DNA of 64,000 nt from assembly GCA_027062365.1 (NCBI GenBank), contig JAMOTK010000055.1:1-64000 (forward strand), written 5' to 3'. The number at the start of each line of letters is the position of its first letter. Position 1 is the stretch's first letter. The position numbers and the translations under genes are program-made. The notes beneath the pieces were generated by a model. The model saw only the letters and a list, made by a program, of their open reading frames with translations, searched no databases and was not told where the DNA came from. The stretch is from Sulfurovum sp. (GTDB taxonomy: Bacteria > Campylobacterota > Campylobacteria > Campylobacterales > Sulfurovaceae). Positions 1-10,581 of this stretch are shown here, in pieces.

Positions 1-1766
1 CAAATACAGCATCAAACCAAATTAGTATGAGTGTTGATACTATTATCCCAACCATCACAATCACTTCAAGCCATACAGCACTTAAAGCAGGAGAAGTAGC
101 CACACTTACATTTACTTTGAGTGAAGCATCAAGTGATTTTGTAGTAGGAGATATTACAGCAGTAGGTGGAACTTTAAGTAATTTTGCAGGAAGTGGCACA
201 AGTTATACAGCAACTTTTACGCCAACAGCTTCAAGCACTACATCAGCTACCATAGATGTAGCATCAAATACATTTACAGATACAGCAGGAAATGCAAATA
301 CAGCATCTACCCAACTTTCTATGAATGTGGATACTATTGTGCCAACCATCACCTCTACAAGTCCAACAAATAATGCCATAGGAGTATCAACAGGGACTAA
401 CCTTGTTATGACTATGAGCGAAAACATGATAAAGGGTAGTGGTACGATTAATATTTACCGTACAATAGATGATAGTTTGATAGAGAGTATTGATGTCAGT
501 AGTAGTGATGTTAGCATTGTTGCCTATTTTGTAACAGTCAATCCCACAGTAACGCTAGATTTCAATACTCAGTATTATGTGCAAATAGCAAGTGCTGTAT
601 TAAAAGATACTAATGCTAATGATTTTGTAGGTATCTTAGATAAGACTACTTGGAGCTTCACAACTACGGAAAACTTTGCTCCAACTATTGTAAATACAGT
701 ATCAGGACAGCTAGTAGATGATAATGATACCATCACTCCATTTTCTACAATCACTTTAGGAGATAATGAAGCTGATAATATCTCTATTACTATTACGCTA
801 GATGATAATGCCAAAGGTGTTTTATCTCAAACAAGCATAGTAAGTGGAACGATTACTAGTGTTCAAGCCATGCTTAGAGCGATTACATTTAATCCTAGTG
901 AGAATAGAGTAGCCGTTGGACTTACAGAGACGACTACTTTTACAATAACAGCAAATGATAGTACAAGTAATACAAACAATAGTAGTACTACAGTTATTTC
1001 TACAAGTGTGAATGATGCACCTCTTATCCATACCATTTTTAGCAATATAGAAATTATAGAAGATGATGCTTCAAGTAATTATGAGGTAAATATCTCAGAT
1101 GTTGATTTGGAAGATTTAACTTTAACTGTAAAATCAAGTGATACAAGTATTTTGACTGTAACAGAAAATTGGAATGGAACACTAGATACTTCTTCTTGGA
1201 TACAAAACTTTACGCTTAATCCTGTAGGAAATACTATAGGCACAGTTACTATTACGATTGTTGTTTCTGATGGTACATTGAATAGCAGTAAAACATTTGA
1301 AGTATCTGTGACAACAAGAGACAGTGATGGAGATGGGGTCATAGATGATGAAGATGCTTTTCCAAATGACCCTAATGAGTCTATTGATACAGATGGAGAT
1401 GGAATAGGGAATAATGAAGACCCTAATGATGATAATGATGGTGTGCTTGATGCTCTTGATGCTTTTCCACTCAATCCTGATGAATGGACAGATACAGATG
1501 GAGATGGCATAGGAAATCATTCAGATGCTGATGATGACAATGATGGTATCTCTGATGCTGATGAATATAGATGGGGATTAGACCCTTTGGATGCTAGTGA
1601 TGGTGGAGATGCTGATGCTGATGGCGATGGTGTGAGTAATGCCAACGAAATCAAAGCAGGGTCAAATCCACTGGATAGGGATGATACAAAAACACCTATA
1701 CTTAAAAAATATGTGCCTATTATGGTCGGTGATATTATGATTATGATACCGTATAAACAAGATTAA
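1..1766 (+). CDS. Ig-repeat / thrombospondin type 3 repeat surface protein, 5'-truncated by window edge
   Basis: The reading frame is open from the first bases, and the sequence before the first ATG at 27 (NTASNQISMSVD) repeats the end of the next domain (NTASTQLSMNVD), so the gene starts upstream of the window. Domains visible in the 579 residues from that ATG: a bacterial Ig-like repeat (about 1-105), a Big_5/SbsA-like Ig domain (about 106-215), cadherin/VCBS-like beta domains (about 216-430), then Asp-rich calcium-binding thrombospondin type 3 repeats (about 431-555). The C-terminus ends with the hydrophobic tail VGDIMIMIPYKQD. Probably a very long secreted or cell-surface adhesin-like protein. 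The secretion route is not visible because the N-terminus is missing. The next gene follows after 16 nt and is probably co-transcribed. Confidence 0.85.
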   Translation, partial: NTASNQISMSVDTIIPTITITSSHTALKAGEVATLTFTLSEASSDFVVGDITAVGGTLSNFAGSGTSYTATFTPTASSTTSATIDVASNTFTDTAGNANTASTQLSMNVDTIVPTITSTSPTNNAIGVSTGTNLVMTMSENMIKGSGTINIYRTIDDSLIESIDVSSSDVSIVAYFVTVNPTVTLDFNTQYYVQIASAVLKDTNANDFVGILDKTTWSFTTTENFAPTIVNTVSGQLVDDNDTITPFSTITLGDNEADNISITITLDDNAKGVLSQTSIVSGTITSVQAMLRAITFNPSENRVAVGLTETTTFTITANDSTSNTNNSSTTVISTSVNDAPLIHTIFSNIEIIEDDASSNYEVNISDVDLEDLTLTVKSSDTSILTVTENWNGTLDTSSWIQNFTLNPVGNTIGTVTITIVVSDGTLNSSKTFEVSVTTRDSDGDGVIDDEDAFPNDPNESIDTDGDGIGNNEDPNDDNDGVLDALDAFPLNPDEWTDTDGDGIGNHSDADDDNDGISDADEYRWGLDPLDASDGGDADADGDGVSNANEIKAGSNPLDRDDTKTPILKKYVPIMVGDIMIMIPYKQD

Positions 1767-1782
1767 AATAAAAGGATTTGAA

Positions 1783-2409
1783 ATGACAAAAATAGTTAAA
1801 TATGTAGTAACGCTAGTAGTAGGTATCGTCTTGTTTCTAGGCTGTGGCAGTAATGAAGAGAGTAAAGAAAAAGTAGCCATGGATAAGATTATTTATTTCG
1901 CAGAAAATGCTGAGCCAATCCCAACGGTTGAGGATTATGAACTAGCAGGGGTAGTTGGTGTAACAGAATTACTTTTGCTAGAGATAAATCAAGTCATATC
2001 AAATCTTAGCAAAGAAGAGGTGGACACAAAAGAAGAAATACAAGCACTGATAACAGCATTAGGAGAAGAAATAGTAGTTCCTGCTTCTCGTCCAGTACCC
2101 AAGCCAACACCAACACCAGTTCCCGAACCAGTCTTAGAAGTCATTCCAGAAGTAATTCCTGATACGACTTTACCTATTATTACCCTAATCGGTAGTGAGA
2201 TTGTGACTATAGCCAAAGGAACAAGCTATACAGATGCAGGAGCAACAGCCAAAGATGATGTCGATGGAGATATTACAGATAAAATAGTTCTAGGTGGAGA
2301 TACGGTCAATACGAATGCTCGTGGTACTTATATTATCACCTATACAGTCAAAGATAAAGCAGGAAATGAAACACTACCACGCACGATAAGGGTTGTGACT
2401 GTGCAGTAG
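1783..2409 (+). CDS. DUF5011-domain lipoprotein
   Basis: A 208-residue protein with a short hydrophobic N-terminal segment ending in a lipobox-like LFLGC, so it is probably lipid-anchored at about Cys21. A Pro/Thr-rich linker (about 100-130) is followed by one DUF5011/HYR-type Ig-like domain (about 130-208), recognisable from the DAGATAKDDVDGDIT and TYTVKDKAGN signatures. An AAGGA ribosome binding site precedes the ATG. It lies 16 nt behind the giant Ig-repeat gene and may be expressed with it as an envelope partner. No enzymatic motif is visible; the exact role is unknown. Confidence 0.75.
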   Translation: MTKIVKYVVTLVVGIVLFLGCGSNEESKEKVAMDKIIYFAENAEPIPTVEDYELAGVVGVTELLLLEINQVISNLSKEEVDTKEEIQALITALGEEIVVPASRPVPKPTPTPVPEPVLEVIPEVIPDTTLPIITLIGSEIVTIAKGTSYTDAGATAKDDVDGDITDKIVLGGDTVNTNARGTYIITYTVKDKAGNETLPRTIRVVTVQ

Positions 2410-2437
2410 TGATGCGTTTGCTTTAGCAGGTTATTGG

Positions 2438-2455
2438 GTGAGGTTGAAACCTCAC
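2438..2455. terminator. Possible bidirectional terminator hairpin
   Basis: A 7-bp perfect stem (GTGAGGT / ACCTCAC) with a 4-nt loop lies between two convergent genes. There is no clear T-run on either side, so intrinsic termination is not certain. Confidence 0.35.
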
Positions 2456-2476
2456 TTCCCAAGAGCTAATCTGATT

Positions 2477-3214
2477 TTAATTAATATTGGTAAACACCGT
2501 CTGTACATCTTCATCGTCTTCTAGTTTGTCGATGAGGGTTTCTAGCTCTTCTATGTGTTCTTCGGCTAGGTCTATAGGGGTATTGGCTATATATTCTAAG
2601 GTGGCTTTTTTGACATTGATACCCATATCTTCTAAGCCTTTAGAAAGCTCTCCAAATGAGGTAAACTCTCCATAGATTCTAAGAATATTTATATCTTCAC
2701 CCTCTTCTTGTGGTTCTACATCTTCTTCTATCTCTTCTAGTCCAAAATCTATCAGTTCTAACTCTAGCTCTTCTATATCCATATTTGTAGTCTTATCTAC
2801 GATAAAGACACACTTACGCGTAAACATAAAGTTTAAAGACCCAGAAGTGAGCATTTCTGCTCCATTACGTACTAAGATAGCTTTTACATTGGCTACGGTT
2901 CTCATATTGTTATCTGTAGCACAAGAAATAATCATTTGTACACCATGACCAGCTTTTACATCATACGTAAGCTCTTTAATATCGGCTAAGTCTTTGGCTG
3001 CGGCACGTTTGATGGCGGCATCGATATTGTCTTTTGGCATATTTTGTGCTTTGGCATTAAGGATGGCTGTACGAAGTTTAGGATTCATATCTGGATCCAT
3101 ACCTCCATCTTTGGCTGCCATCGTAATAATTTTACCTAGTTTAGGGAAGATACGAGACATCGCTCCCCATCTTTTCATTTTTGCTGCTTTACGATATTCA
3201 AATGCTCTACCCAT
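2477..3214 (-). CDS. yebC: YebC/PmpR family transcription/translation factor
   Basis: A 245-residue cytoplasmic protein of the YebC/TACO1 family. The N-terminus has the family signature of a small basic helix bundle ([21 protein letters not shown]), followed by the [12 protein letters not shown] and [14 protein letters not shown] blocks, and the acidic second and third domains end in [17 protein letters not shown]. The length is normal for the family. The start is supported by AAGGA 7 nt upstream of ATG. Family members are described as DNA-binding regulators and, more recently, as factors that relieve ribosome stalling; the sequence cannot separate these. It is convergent with the lipoprotein gene and lies 50 nt downstream of guaB on the same strand. 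Confidence 0.93.
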   Translation of the reverse strand: MGRAFEYRKAAKMKRWGAMSRIFPKLGKIITMAAKDGGMDPDMNPKLRTAILNAKAQNMPKDNIDAAIKRAAAKDLADIKELTYDVKAGHGVQMIISCATDNNMRTVANVKAILVRNGAEMLTSGSLNFMFTRKCVFIVDKTTNMDIEELELELIDFGLEEIEEDVEPQEEGEDINILRIYGEFTSFGELSKGLEDMGINVKKATLEYIANTPIDLAEEHIEELETLIDKLEDDEDVQTVFTNIN

Positions 3215-3264
3215 TGGTCATTCCTTTAAAATAATTTATACAATAATACACGTGCCTAACTATC

Positions 3265-4752
<1,488 letters not shown>

Positions 4753-4755
4753 TCA

Positions 4756-4783
4756 TCTCACTAAAGCGACACCTTTAGTGAGA
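4756..4783 (-). terminator. Strong hairpin between gatA and guaB
   Basis: A perfect 11-bp stem (TCTCACTAAAG / CTTTAGTGAGA) with a 6-nt loop starts just after the gatA stop on the minus strand. No run of T follows in the gatA direction, so it may terminate inefficiently or act as an mRNA 3'-end or 5'-UTR structure for guaB. Confidence 0.5.
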
Positions 4784-4791
4784 AAGACATC

Positions 4792-6135
4792 TTAGTTATT
4801 GTTATAATTTACCACTTTTTCCATGCTCATAGCACCATTAAAAAGTGTTTTTTCGTTAAATGCTTTGGCAATGAGTTGGAGTCCTACAGGCATCCCCTCA
4901 TCATTACTAGCCACAGGAAGTGAAATAGCAGGAAGCCCTGCTAGGTTAATGGCAATGGTGTACATGTCACTCTTATACATCTCTAATGGGTCTTGGGATG
5001 CACCTACTTTAGGGGCAACAGCAGGAGCAACAGGAGAGAGTATCAAGTCAGCCTCTTCAAAGATAGCATTAAACTCATCACGTATAAGGTGTCTTACTTT
5101 TTGGGCTTTGACATAATAGGCATCATAATAGCCAGAGGAGAGTACAAAGTTACCCAACATAATACGTCTTTTTACTTCATCTCCAAACCCTTCGCTTCTG
5201 GTATTATAAAACAGCTCTTCTGTATTTTTAGAGGCTGCTCTCTTACCATAACGGACACCATCATAACGTGCTAAATTTGTCGCTGCTTCAGCCGTGGCTA
5301 ATACATAATAGGTAGCAATATCATATTTGGTATTGGAAAGCTCTTTGTGTACAATAGTATGCCCTGCGTCTTCTAGTTTGGCTACGGTATACGCAAAGGC
5401 TTTTTGTATATCTGCGTCAGCTTGGGCTACATAAGAGTCTATTACAGCGATAGTCAATTTTACATCGCTATTGAGATGATTTGCTATATCTTCTATCTCA
5501 AAATCTGCTGATGTAGAGTCTTTGTCGTCATGTCCTTTGATGGCATCATACAAGATAGCCGCATCTTCAACATTTTGTGCGATAGGGCCAATTTGGTCAA
5601 GACTAGAGGCATAGGCACCTAGACCAAAACGACTCACACGCCCATACGTAGGCTTCATCCCCACTACCCCACAATAGGCAGCTGGTTGACGGATAGAACC
5701 CCCTGTATCAGAACCCAAAGCAGCGATAGCGATACCTCCTGCCACAGCAGCAGCCGAACCACCTGAGCTTCCTCCTGGTACTCTGTTGTTACCATGTGGA
5801 TTGAGTGTTGCTCCATAAAATGAACTCTCCGTGGTTGACCCCATAGCAAACTCATCCATATTGGCACGACCAAATGCCATCATACCTTTAGACTTTAAGT
5901 TATCAATCACAGTGGCATTATACGGTGCTATATATCCTTGTAAGATTTTAGACCCAGCAGTGACTGACCACCCTGTCACTTGGATATTGTCTTTAATAAG
6001 GATAGGAACACCCTCTCCTAAGCTCTCAAATCCTATATAAGCATTGAGTCCAGAGGATTTTGCTTTTTCTTCAAGCGTTGCTCTAAGCGTTGCCATCTCT
6101 TCATTAGATTTTGTTAGTGCTTCTTTTAGTGTCAT
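4792..6135 (-). CDS. gatA: Glutamyl-/aspartyl-tRNA amidotransferase subunit A
   Basis: The amidase subunit of GatCAB, which converts Glu-tRNA(Gln) and Asp-tRNA(Asn) to the amide forms; Campylobacterota depend on this route. The amidase Ser-cisSer-Lys triad regions are visible: the Lys in [11 protein letters not shown], the Gly/Ser-rich [12 protein letters not shown], and the nucleophile region [16 protein letters not shown]. At about 447 residues it has standard length. The start is ambiguous by one codon: ATG at 6135 is preceded in frame by GTG at 6138, and the GTG has the better spacing to an AGGA. gatB and gatC are not in the window. Confidence 0.96.
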   Translation of the reverse strand: MTLKEALTKSNEEMATLRATLEEKAKSSGLNAYIGFESLGEGVPILIKDNIQVTGWSVTAGSKILQGYIAPYNATVIDNLKSKGMMAFGRANMDEFAMGSTTESSFYGATLNPHGNNRVPGGSSGGSAAAVAGGIAIAALGSDTGGSIRQPAAYCGVVGMKPTYGRVSRFGLGAYASSLDQIGPIAQNVEDAAILYDAIKGHDDKDSTSADFEIEDIANHLNSDVKLTIAVIDSYVAQADADIQKAFAYTVAKLEDAGHTIVHKELSNTKYDIATYYVLATAEAATNLARYDGVRYGKRAASKNTEELFYNTRSEGFGDEVKRRIMLGNFVLSSGYYDAYYVKAQKVRHLIRDEFNAIFEEADLILSPVAPAVAPKVGASQDPLEMYKSDMYTIAINLAGLPAISLPVASNDEGMPVGLQLIAKAFNEKTLFNGAMSMEKVVNYNNN

Positions 6136-6187
6136 CACAATATTTTCCTACCATCGTATTATAAAATTACGTGATTATACCTAAAAG

Positions 6188-6217
6188 TTGTAATATTTAC
6201 TATTAGTTTGCTATAAT
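6188..6217 (+). promoter_or_regulatory. Probable promoter for exbB-exbD
   Basis: TTGTAA (6188-6193) and a perfect TATAAT (6212-6217) are spaced by 18 nt, about 28 nt before the exbB ATG, in the divergent gap after gatA. An AGGAAA ribosome binding site follows. Confidence 0.6.
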
Positions 6218-6244
6218 ACAGCAACTAAAATATCAGGAAATTAT

Positions 6245-6682
6245 ATGCCTATCGAACAAATTAAAGATGTTGTAGATTATGGAGTCATCGGACTGCTCAT
6301 ATTTCTAAGCTTCATCACTTTTGCCTATGCTATAGAGAGATTACTCTATTATCGCTCTATTGATTTGAGTCAATACACCCATAAACTAGCCCTAGAAATA
6401 GACCTTTCCAAGCGTCTAGCTACCATCGCTAGTATCGGCTCAAACGCTCCTTATATCGGACTTTTAGGTACAGTTTTAGCCATTATCCTTACATTTTATA
6501 TCATCGGTGACCAACAAGACACCATCAACCCTGGTGAAATCATGAAGCATTTAGCCCTAGCACTCAAAGCCACAGCAGCAGGATTAGTCGTAGCCATACC
6601 TGCTACTGTTTTATACAATGCCTTACTGACCAAAGTAGATATACTCCTATCAAGATGGGAAATTATGAATGATGAGAAATAA
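6245..6682 (+). CDS. exbB: ExbB-like proton-channel subunit (MotA/TolQ/ExbB family)
   Basis: A 145-residue inner-membrane protein with three hydrophobic segments (about 13-32, 60-85, 110-132) and the family core GSNAPYIGLLGTVLAIILTF followed by the ALKATAAGLVVAIPATVLYN helix. It is short like other Campylobacterota ExbB proteins, which lack the long N-terminal extension of E. coli ExbB. It abuts exbD (stop TAA directly followed by ATG), so the two form a coupled operon. With ExbD it harnesses the proton gradient to drive TonB; a TonB-dependent receptor lies 0.7 kb downstream, but no tonB gene is in the window. Confidence 0.88.
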   Translation: MPIEQIKDVVDYGVIGLLIFLSFITFAYAIERLLYYRSIDLSQYTHKLALEIDLSKRLATIASIGSNAPYIGLLGTVLAIILTFYIIGDQQDTINPGEIMKHLALALKATAAGLVVAIPATVLYNALLTKVDILLSRWEIMNDEK

Positions 6683-7060
6683 ATGAGACGTGAACGCTTC
6701 GACAAAATGAATGTAGTACCCTTTATTGACATCGTTTTAGTATTGCTAGTTATCATACTAGCCACATCTACTTTTGTCAAAAATCAAACCATAAAAGTAG
6801 ATTTACCCACAGCCAGTTCTAAAAAATCCAAAGAGAAAAAAGCAGTCCATATCGCCATAGATAAAGAGGGCAAGTACTTTTATGACAAAGAATCTTTAAG
6901 CCTAGAAAATATCAAAACAAAACTACAAAAACTAGACCCCAAAAAAGACATCATCTCTTTACACATGGACAAAGCCTCAGCCTTTGAGTATTTTGTTTCT
7001 ATTATAGACATTTTAAAAGCCAAAGGGTTTGAAAACATCTCTATTGTGACACAAAAATAA
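6683..7060 (+). CDS. exbD: ExbD/TolR-family biopolymer transport protein
   Basis: A 125-residue protein with one N-terminal transmembrane helix (about 10-28), preceded by the conserved MNVVPFIDIVLVLLVI segment that carries the Asp used in proton transfer. A periplasmic domain of TolR/ExbD fold follows, ending in the typical FENISIVTQK strand. The ATG follows the exbB stop with no gap, indicating translational coupling. Standard size for the family. It works with ExbB and a TonB protein encoded elsewhere. Confidence 0.88.
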   Translation: MRRERFDKMNVVPFIDIVLVLLVIILATSTFVKNQTIKVDLPTASSKKSKEKKAVHIAIDKEGKYFYDKESLSLENIKTKLQKLDPKKDIISLHMDKASAFEYFVSIIDILKAKGFENISIVTQK

Positions 7061-7080
7061 TGCATCATCTGTTTGGAAGG

Positions 7081-7398
7081 CTATGAGATAAGCATCCCAT
7101 AAGGGCGTTGAAGTTGTTCTTTAAGTCTATGTAAACTTACAGCCCTCCCCTCACGAATAAACTCTCTGCCATCCATAAAAACCAACATGGTAGGCACGGT
7201 AAACACAGAATAATACGCAGAAATTTCTGGATTTTCATGGGCATCTAAATAGACTTGTTTAAGTTGAGGAAAATGTGCATCAAAGGTTTCTTTAAACTTA
7301 GGTCGCAAAGCATGACAAACATTACAATTTTCTCCAGAAAAATAAAGCAACACCCCCACTTCTTCTCGTATCAAATTTTGTAATGATTCTAATGTCAT
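7081..7398 (-). CDS. Thioredoxin-family protein (CxxC = CNVC)
   Basis: About 105 residues with a thioredoxin fold: a redox motif ENCNVCHALRPKF near residue 25 and the cis-Pro loop TVPTMLVFMDGRE. The reading frame could extend to 7458, but ATG at 7398 is preceded by AAGGA with 7-nt spacing, so this start is chosen. No signal peptide, hence cytoplasmic. CNVC instead of CGPC suggests a thiol-redox specificity unlike canonical TrxA. Convergent with exbD. Confidence 0.82.
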   Translation of the reverse strand: MTLESLQNLIREEVGVLLYFSGENCNVCHALRPKFKETFDAHFPQLKQVYLDAHENPEISAYYSVFTVPTMLVFMDGREFIREGRAVSLHRLKEQLQRPYGMLIS

Positions 7399-7478
7399 TG
7401 TATATCCTTTGTTTTTGATATTATAGCTAGTATGCACTAAGAGGTCAAAGTAAAGCATTTTTATGTATAATTCGCGAT

Positions 7479-7634
7479 ATGAAACATTTACGAGGTTATA
7501 CTAGACAGTACTTTTCACTAGCCGTGATTGCGATGTACTCGACTTTACATAAGTTGAGTCGCTTAGAGAGTAACTATCAGTACCATAAATTAGCCTATTG
7601 TCTTTTCCCTCCTAAAACTGCACCACCTCTTTAA
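7479..7634 (+). CDS. Small hypothetical ORF (51 aa), doubtful
   Basis: An ATG at 7479 opens 51 codons (MKHLRGYTRQYFSLAVIAMY...) in the 333-nt gap between the thioredoxin gene and the TonB receptor. A TATAAT at 7466-7471 lies only 7 nt before the ATG and no Shine-Dalgarno is present, so it would have to be leaderless. The peptide is basic and aromatic and I recognise no family. It may be chance coding in a leader or small-RNA region. The rest of the gap holds only A/T-rich DNA and a TATAAA (7706-7711) that could serve the receptor gene. Confidence 0.25.
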   Translation: MKHLRGYTRQYFSLAVIAMYSTLHKLSRLESNYQYHKLAYCLFPPKTAPPL

Positions 7635-7731
7635 TCATATATTTGATACACATACGCATTTAGCTAGAGAGCATACCCTGCTTTTTACTATCAGAATAGA
7701 CTTCTTATAAAATATAAAAAAAGAGACACAG

Positions 7732-9594
7732 ATGACCACATACAAATTAAGCCTTATTACGGCTACTTTACTTTTGACTACACATACGTTTGCCCAAACT
7801 AACTTAGAAAATATCGTCGTGACTACGACCAATAAACTTCCTACTTCTATAGAAAGAAGCACTTCTAATATCTCTGTGATTACTTCTGAAGATATAGAAG
7901 AAAAAGGATACCTTAGCGTAGCAGAAGCCCTCAATGGTGTAGTAGGTATTTCTGTAGCAAGTGCAGGTGGATTGGGACAGGCTACATCACTGTTTGTCCG
8001 TGGTGCTGATGGGGGGAAAGTATTGGTACTCTTAGATGGTATGCGTCTTAATGACCCTAGTTCTACAGATGGTAGAGCCTTACTAGATACCCTTACCACT
8101 GCCAATATCCAACAGATAGAAGTCTTAAAAGGTGGGGCTAGTAGTATCTGGGGAAGCAATGCTAGTGCAGGTGTTATCAATATCATCAGCAAAGAAGCCA
8201 AACAAGGTGTACATGGCTCAGTAGGTGTCACGTACGGCTCATACCAAACCACAAGAGTAGATACAGCTCTTTCTTATAAAGATGAAAAGTTTACAGCACA
8301 AGTATTGGCTTCTTACTTAGATACTGATGGCTACTCTGCTCTAGCCCCTCATGATGGAGAAAAAGATGGATATAATAATCAATCTATCAACCTAAAACTA
8401 GGTTATATCATCAATAAAAACAATAAAGTGAACCTAAGCTATAACACTATTTCAACTAAAACAGATTTTGATGACCCTTTTAGTGCTGATTTAGCCGAGG
8501 ATAGCTACAGTCATGCCACAGCAAAACAAGACAATATTGCCTTTGATTATATGTTTCACAAAAATGCCTATAGTGCTACTTTTCATGCGAGTAAAGGCGA
8601 GTATGAGAGAGACTATTATACCACTGGATTTTTTGGGGATGCACACAATGCCTACCAAGCCACACTCAATGAATATTCTCTTATCAATGGATATACCTAT
8701 AGTAGTGGTAAAGCTATCTTAGGACTAGAATATAAAGAGATAGATGGCTTTAACCAATACAATAGCTTTGATGCGAGTCAATCTGACTATAGCAATGAGG
8801 CAATATATCTTTCAAACCTATATGACATCAATGAGCGTACCCTACTAGAGACCAATCTAAGATATGATGCCTTTAATGAGTTTGACAACAAAATGAGCTA
8901 CAAAGTAGGAATCAAACATAAGCATATATTTTTAGAAGGATTTAGCACTTCTGCGAACTATTATACCTCTTATGATGCACCAAGTGCCTATCAATTAGCC
9001 AATGTCTCATTGGGTTCACTCTTAAAACCTAGTTATACAAAAGGCTATGACATCTCTGCTGGATATAAAGACCTTATTAATATTAGCTATTTTCATAGTG
9101 AAGTAGAAGATTCTATCGACTATATCTCTGATCCTGTGACCTATATTGGAGGCTATACCAATATCCATGGTACATCCACATTTTCAGGGCTAGAAATAGA
9201 AGGGAAACATCACTTTTCTGCTTATAATCTCATACTATCAGCCAACTACACCCACCTCTTTGATTTTGAAAAAGAAGATGGTACAGACTTAGTTAGACGT
9301 GCTACAGACACACTCAATGCATCGTTAGACTACTATACTGCTAATGATATGCACTTTGGTATCGATGCAGAGTATGTAGGCGATAGACTAGATACAGATG
9401 GTGGCTTCCCTGTACCTTCTTCTGTTTCTACTGGTAATTATACGCTATGGCACTTACACTTTAGCACAGCGATTATGGACAATATGGATTTAAATATCCA
9501 TGCCAAAAATATCTTTGATGAAGCGTATCAATCGGTATATAACTATGCAACAGAAGGACGTTCATTTTATGCTACACTAAAGTATAGCTTCTAA
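7732..9594 (+). CDS. TonB-dependent outer-membrane receptor, BtuB-like
   Basis: A 620-residue receptor: signal peptide (1-21, ending TFAQ), an N-terminal TonB box-like segment (NIVVTTTNK), a plug domain with SVAEALNGVVGISV, LFVRGADGGKVLVLLDGMRLND and IQQIEVLKGGASSIWGSNA, then a 22-strand-type barrel ending in aromatic YATLKYSF. The plug pattern is closest to BtuB (cobalamin) receptors. The two following genes overlap it stepwise (TAATG, then ATGA), forming an operon whose third member has a Cys-rich domain that in other genomes accompanies cobalamin genes. Vitamin B12 or another corrinoid is therefore the favoured substrate; this is inference. I see no cobalamin riboswitch box in the leader. 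Confidence 0.88.
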   Translation: MTTYKLSLITATLLLTTHTFAQTNLENIVVTTTNKLPTSIERSTSNISVITSEDIEEKGYLSVAEALNGVVGISVASAGGLGQATSLFVRGADGGKVLVLLDGMRLNDPSSTDGRALLDTLTTANIQQIEVLKGGASSIWGSNASAGVINIISKEAKQGVHGSVGVTYGSYQTTRVDTALSYKDEKFTAQVLASYLDTDGYSALAPHDGEKDGYNNQSINLKLGYIINKNNKVNLSYNTISTKTDFDDPFSADLAEDSYSHATAKQDNIAFDYMFHKNAYSATFHASKGEYERDYYTTGFFGDAHNAYQATLNEYSLINGYTYSSGKAILGLEYKEIDGFNQYNSFDASQSDYSNEAIYLSNLYDINERTLLETNLRYDAFNEFDNKMSYKVGIKHKHIFLEGFSTSANYYTSYDAPSAYQLANVSLGSLLKPSYTKGYDISAGYKDLINISYFHSEVEDSIDYISDPVTYIGGYTNIHGTSTFSGLEIEGKHHFSAYNLILSANYTHLFDFEKEDGTDLVRRATDTLNASLDYYTANDMHFGIDAEYVGDRLDTDGGFPVPSSVSTGNYTLWHLHFSTAIMDNMDLNIHAKNIFDEAYQSVYNYATEGRSFYATLKYSF

Positions 9595-10163
9595 TGTTTC
9601 ATATTGTTCCGTATTGGTTTATCCGATATAAGTTCTTTAACTCTTTGTTTTTAGGACTTTCTGTAGGAGCAATATTTACACTCTATAGCCCTCTTGAACC
9701 TTCAATTTACTCTTTGGGGGGTCTGATATTGGCTTTGGGGATGCTAGGTATCGCTCGTCTTTACCATCATATACTCAATGCCAAATGGTTTTTTCGTATC
9801 TCCTTAGGGGTAGAAGTTATTTTACTCTTTGCCATACTCTTTTTCCTAAGCGTTGGGTATACTTATCAAACAGCGTTACTCATGTATATAGGCTACCAAA
9901 TGACCTTTGTTTTTGGCTCATACTTGATACGAGCAGAGACCCTACTACTCTCTAGGGATACACTCCTTACACAAGTAGACACAAGCAAACAATTGGGCTA
10001 TCTTTTGGGTATGGGTATCTCTTATCTCTTCTACAAACTTCTTATCTATCAAAATATCACAGTCCCTACAGAACAGGTCTATCTTCTACATTATCTTCTT
10101 CTCCTCATAGAATGTATCGTAATTTTATTTGTGATGAAGAGCTTTAAAAAAGGCACAGCATGA
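9594..10163 (+). CDS. Polytopic membrane protein in the B12-receptor operon
   Basis: A 189-residue, very hydrophobic protein with about five or six predicted membrane helices (about 15-33, 38-56, 67-85, 90-108, 128-150, 160-182). Its ATG overlaps the receptor stop by one base (TAATG) and its own stop overlaps the next ATG (ATGA), so it is translationally coupled on both sides. I recognise no family signature. Position suggests an inner-membrane component of corrinoid uptake or its regulation; function unknown. Confidence 0.7.
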   Translation: MFHIVPYWFIRYKFFNSLFLGLSVGAIFTLYSPLEPSIYSLGGLILALGMLGIARLYHHILNAKWFFRISLGVEVILLFAILFFLSVGYTYQTALLMYIGYQMTFVFGSYLIRAETLLLSRDTLLTQVDTSKQLGYLLGMGISYLFYKLLIYQNITVPTEQVYLLHYLLLLIECIVILFVMKSFKKGTA

Positions 10164-10573
10164 CCTACCTAGAATGGTTTCAAACCCACGGAGAAAAACA
10201 TAAAGCCATCATGCAAAAACTAAGCCATCTTAGTGAGGATGAAGTCATTGCATACTTTAGATTTGATAACATGCTCATCAAAGAACCTGATTTTTGTCTC
10301 CTCTATCAAACACACACCAAATGCCATGACAACGCCACCTTAAACTGCTATCTTTGTGCCTGTCCACACTTTAGATTTGATGATAATGGACTCTCAAAAG
10401 TAGCAGACAAAACCCTCTTCTCTTTGTGTAGTATCAACGCAAGACAAGGAAGCCAATATATAAATAGCTCGTCTATTCATCACAACTGCACCTCTTGCTT
10501 TATTCCCCACACAGAAGCCTATATCAAAAAGCATTTTAAGAGAGATTGGTTTGAGGTAATGGCTCAAAGATAA
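10160..10573 (+). CDS. Cysteine-rich small-domain (PF04071-like) protein
   Basis: A 137-residue cytoplasmic protein whose C-terminal two thirds carry CH...NCYLCACPH and, 60 residues later, NCTSCFIPH. This spacing matches the Cys-rich small domain seen alone or fused to cobalamin-synthesis enzymes in clostridia and archaea (CH...NCLFCYCPL...CSNCVIPH). The Cys/His set suggests metal binding. It is the last gene of the TonB-receptor operon (ATGA overlap upstream), which supports a corrinoid link. The biochemical role of the domain is not established. Confidence 0.7.
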   Translation: MTYLEWFQTHGEKHKAIMQKLSHLSEDEVIAYFRFDNMLIKEPDFCLLYQTHTKCHDNATLNCYLCACPHFRFDDNGLSKVADKTLFSLCSINARQGSQYINSSSIHHNCTSCFIPHTEAYIKKHFKRDWFEVMAQR

Positions 10574-10581
10574 AATGCTTT

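Noticed and set aside
7459..7731. Cobalamin riboswitch before the BtuB-like gene
   Set aside because: No B12-box-like sequence or convincing structured leader could be seen.
6683..10573. A tonB gene among the transport genes
   Set aside because: No Pro-rich TonB-like protein was found; exbB-exbD are the only energising components in the window.
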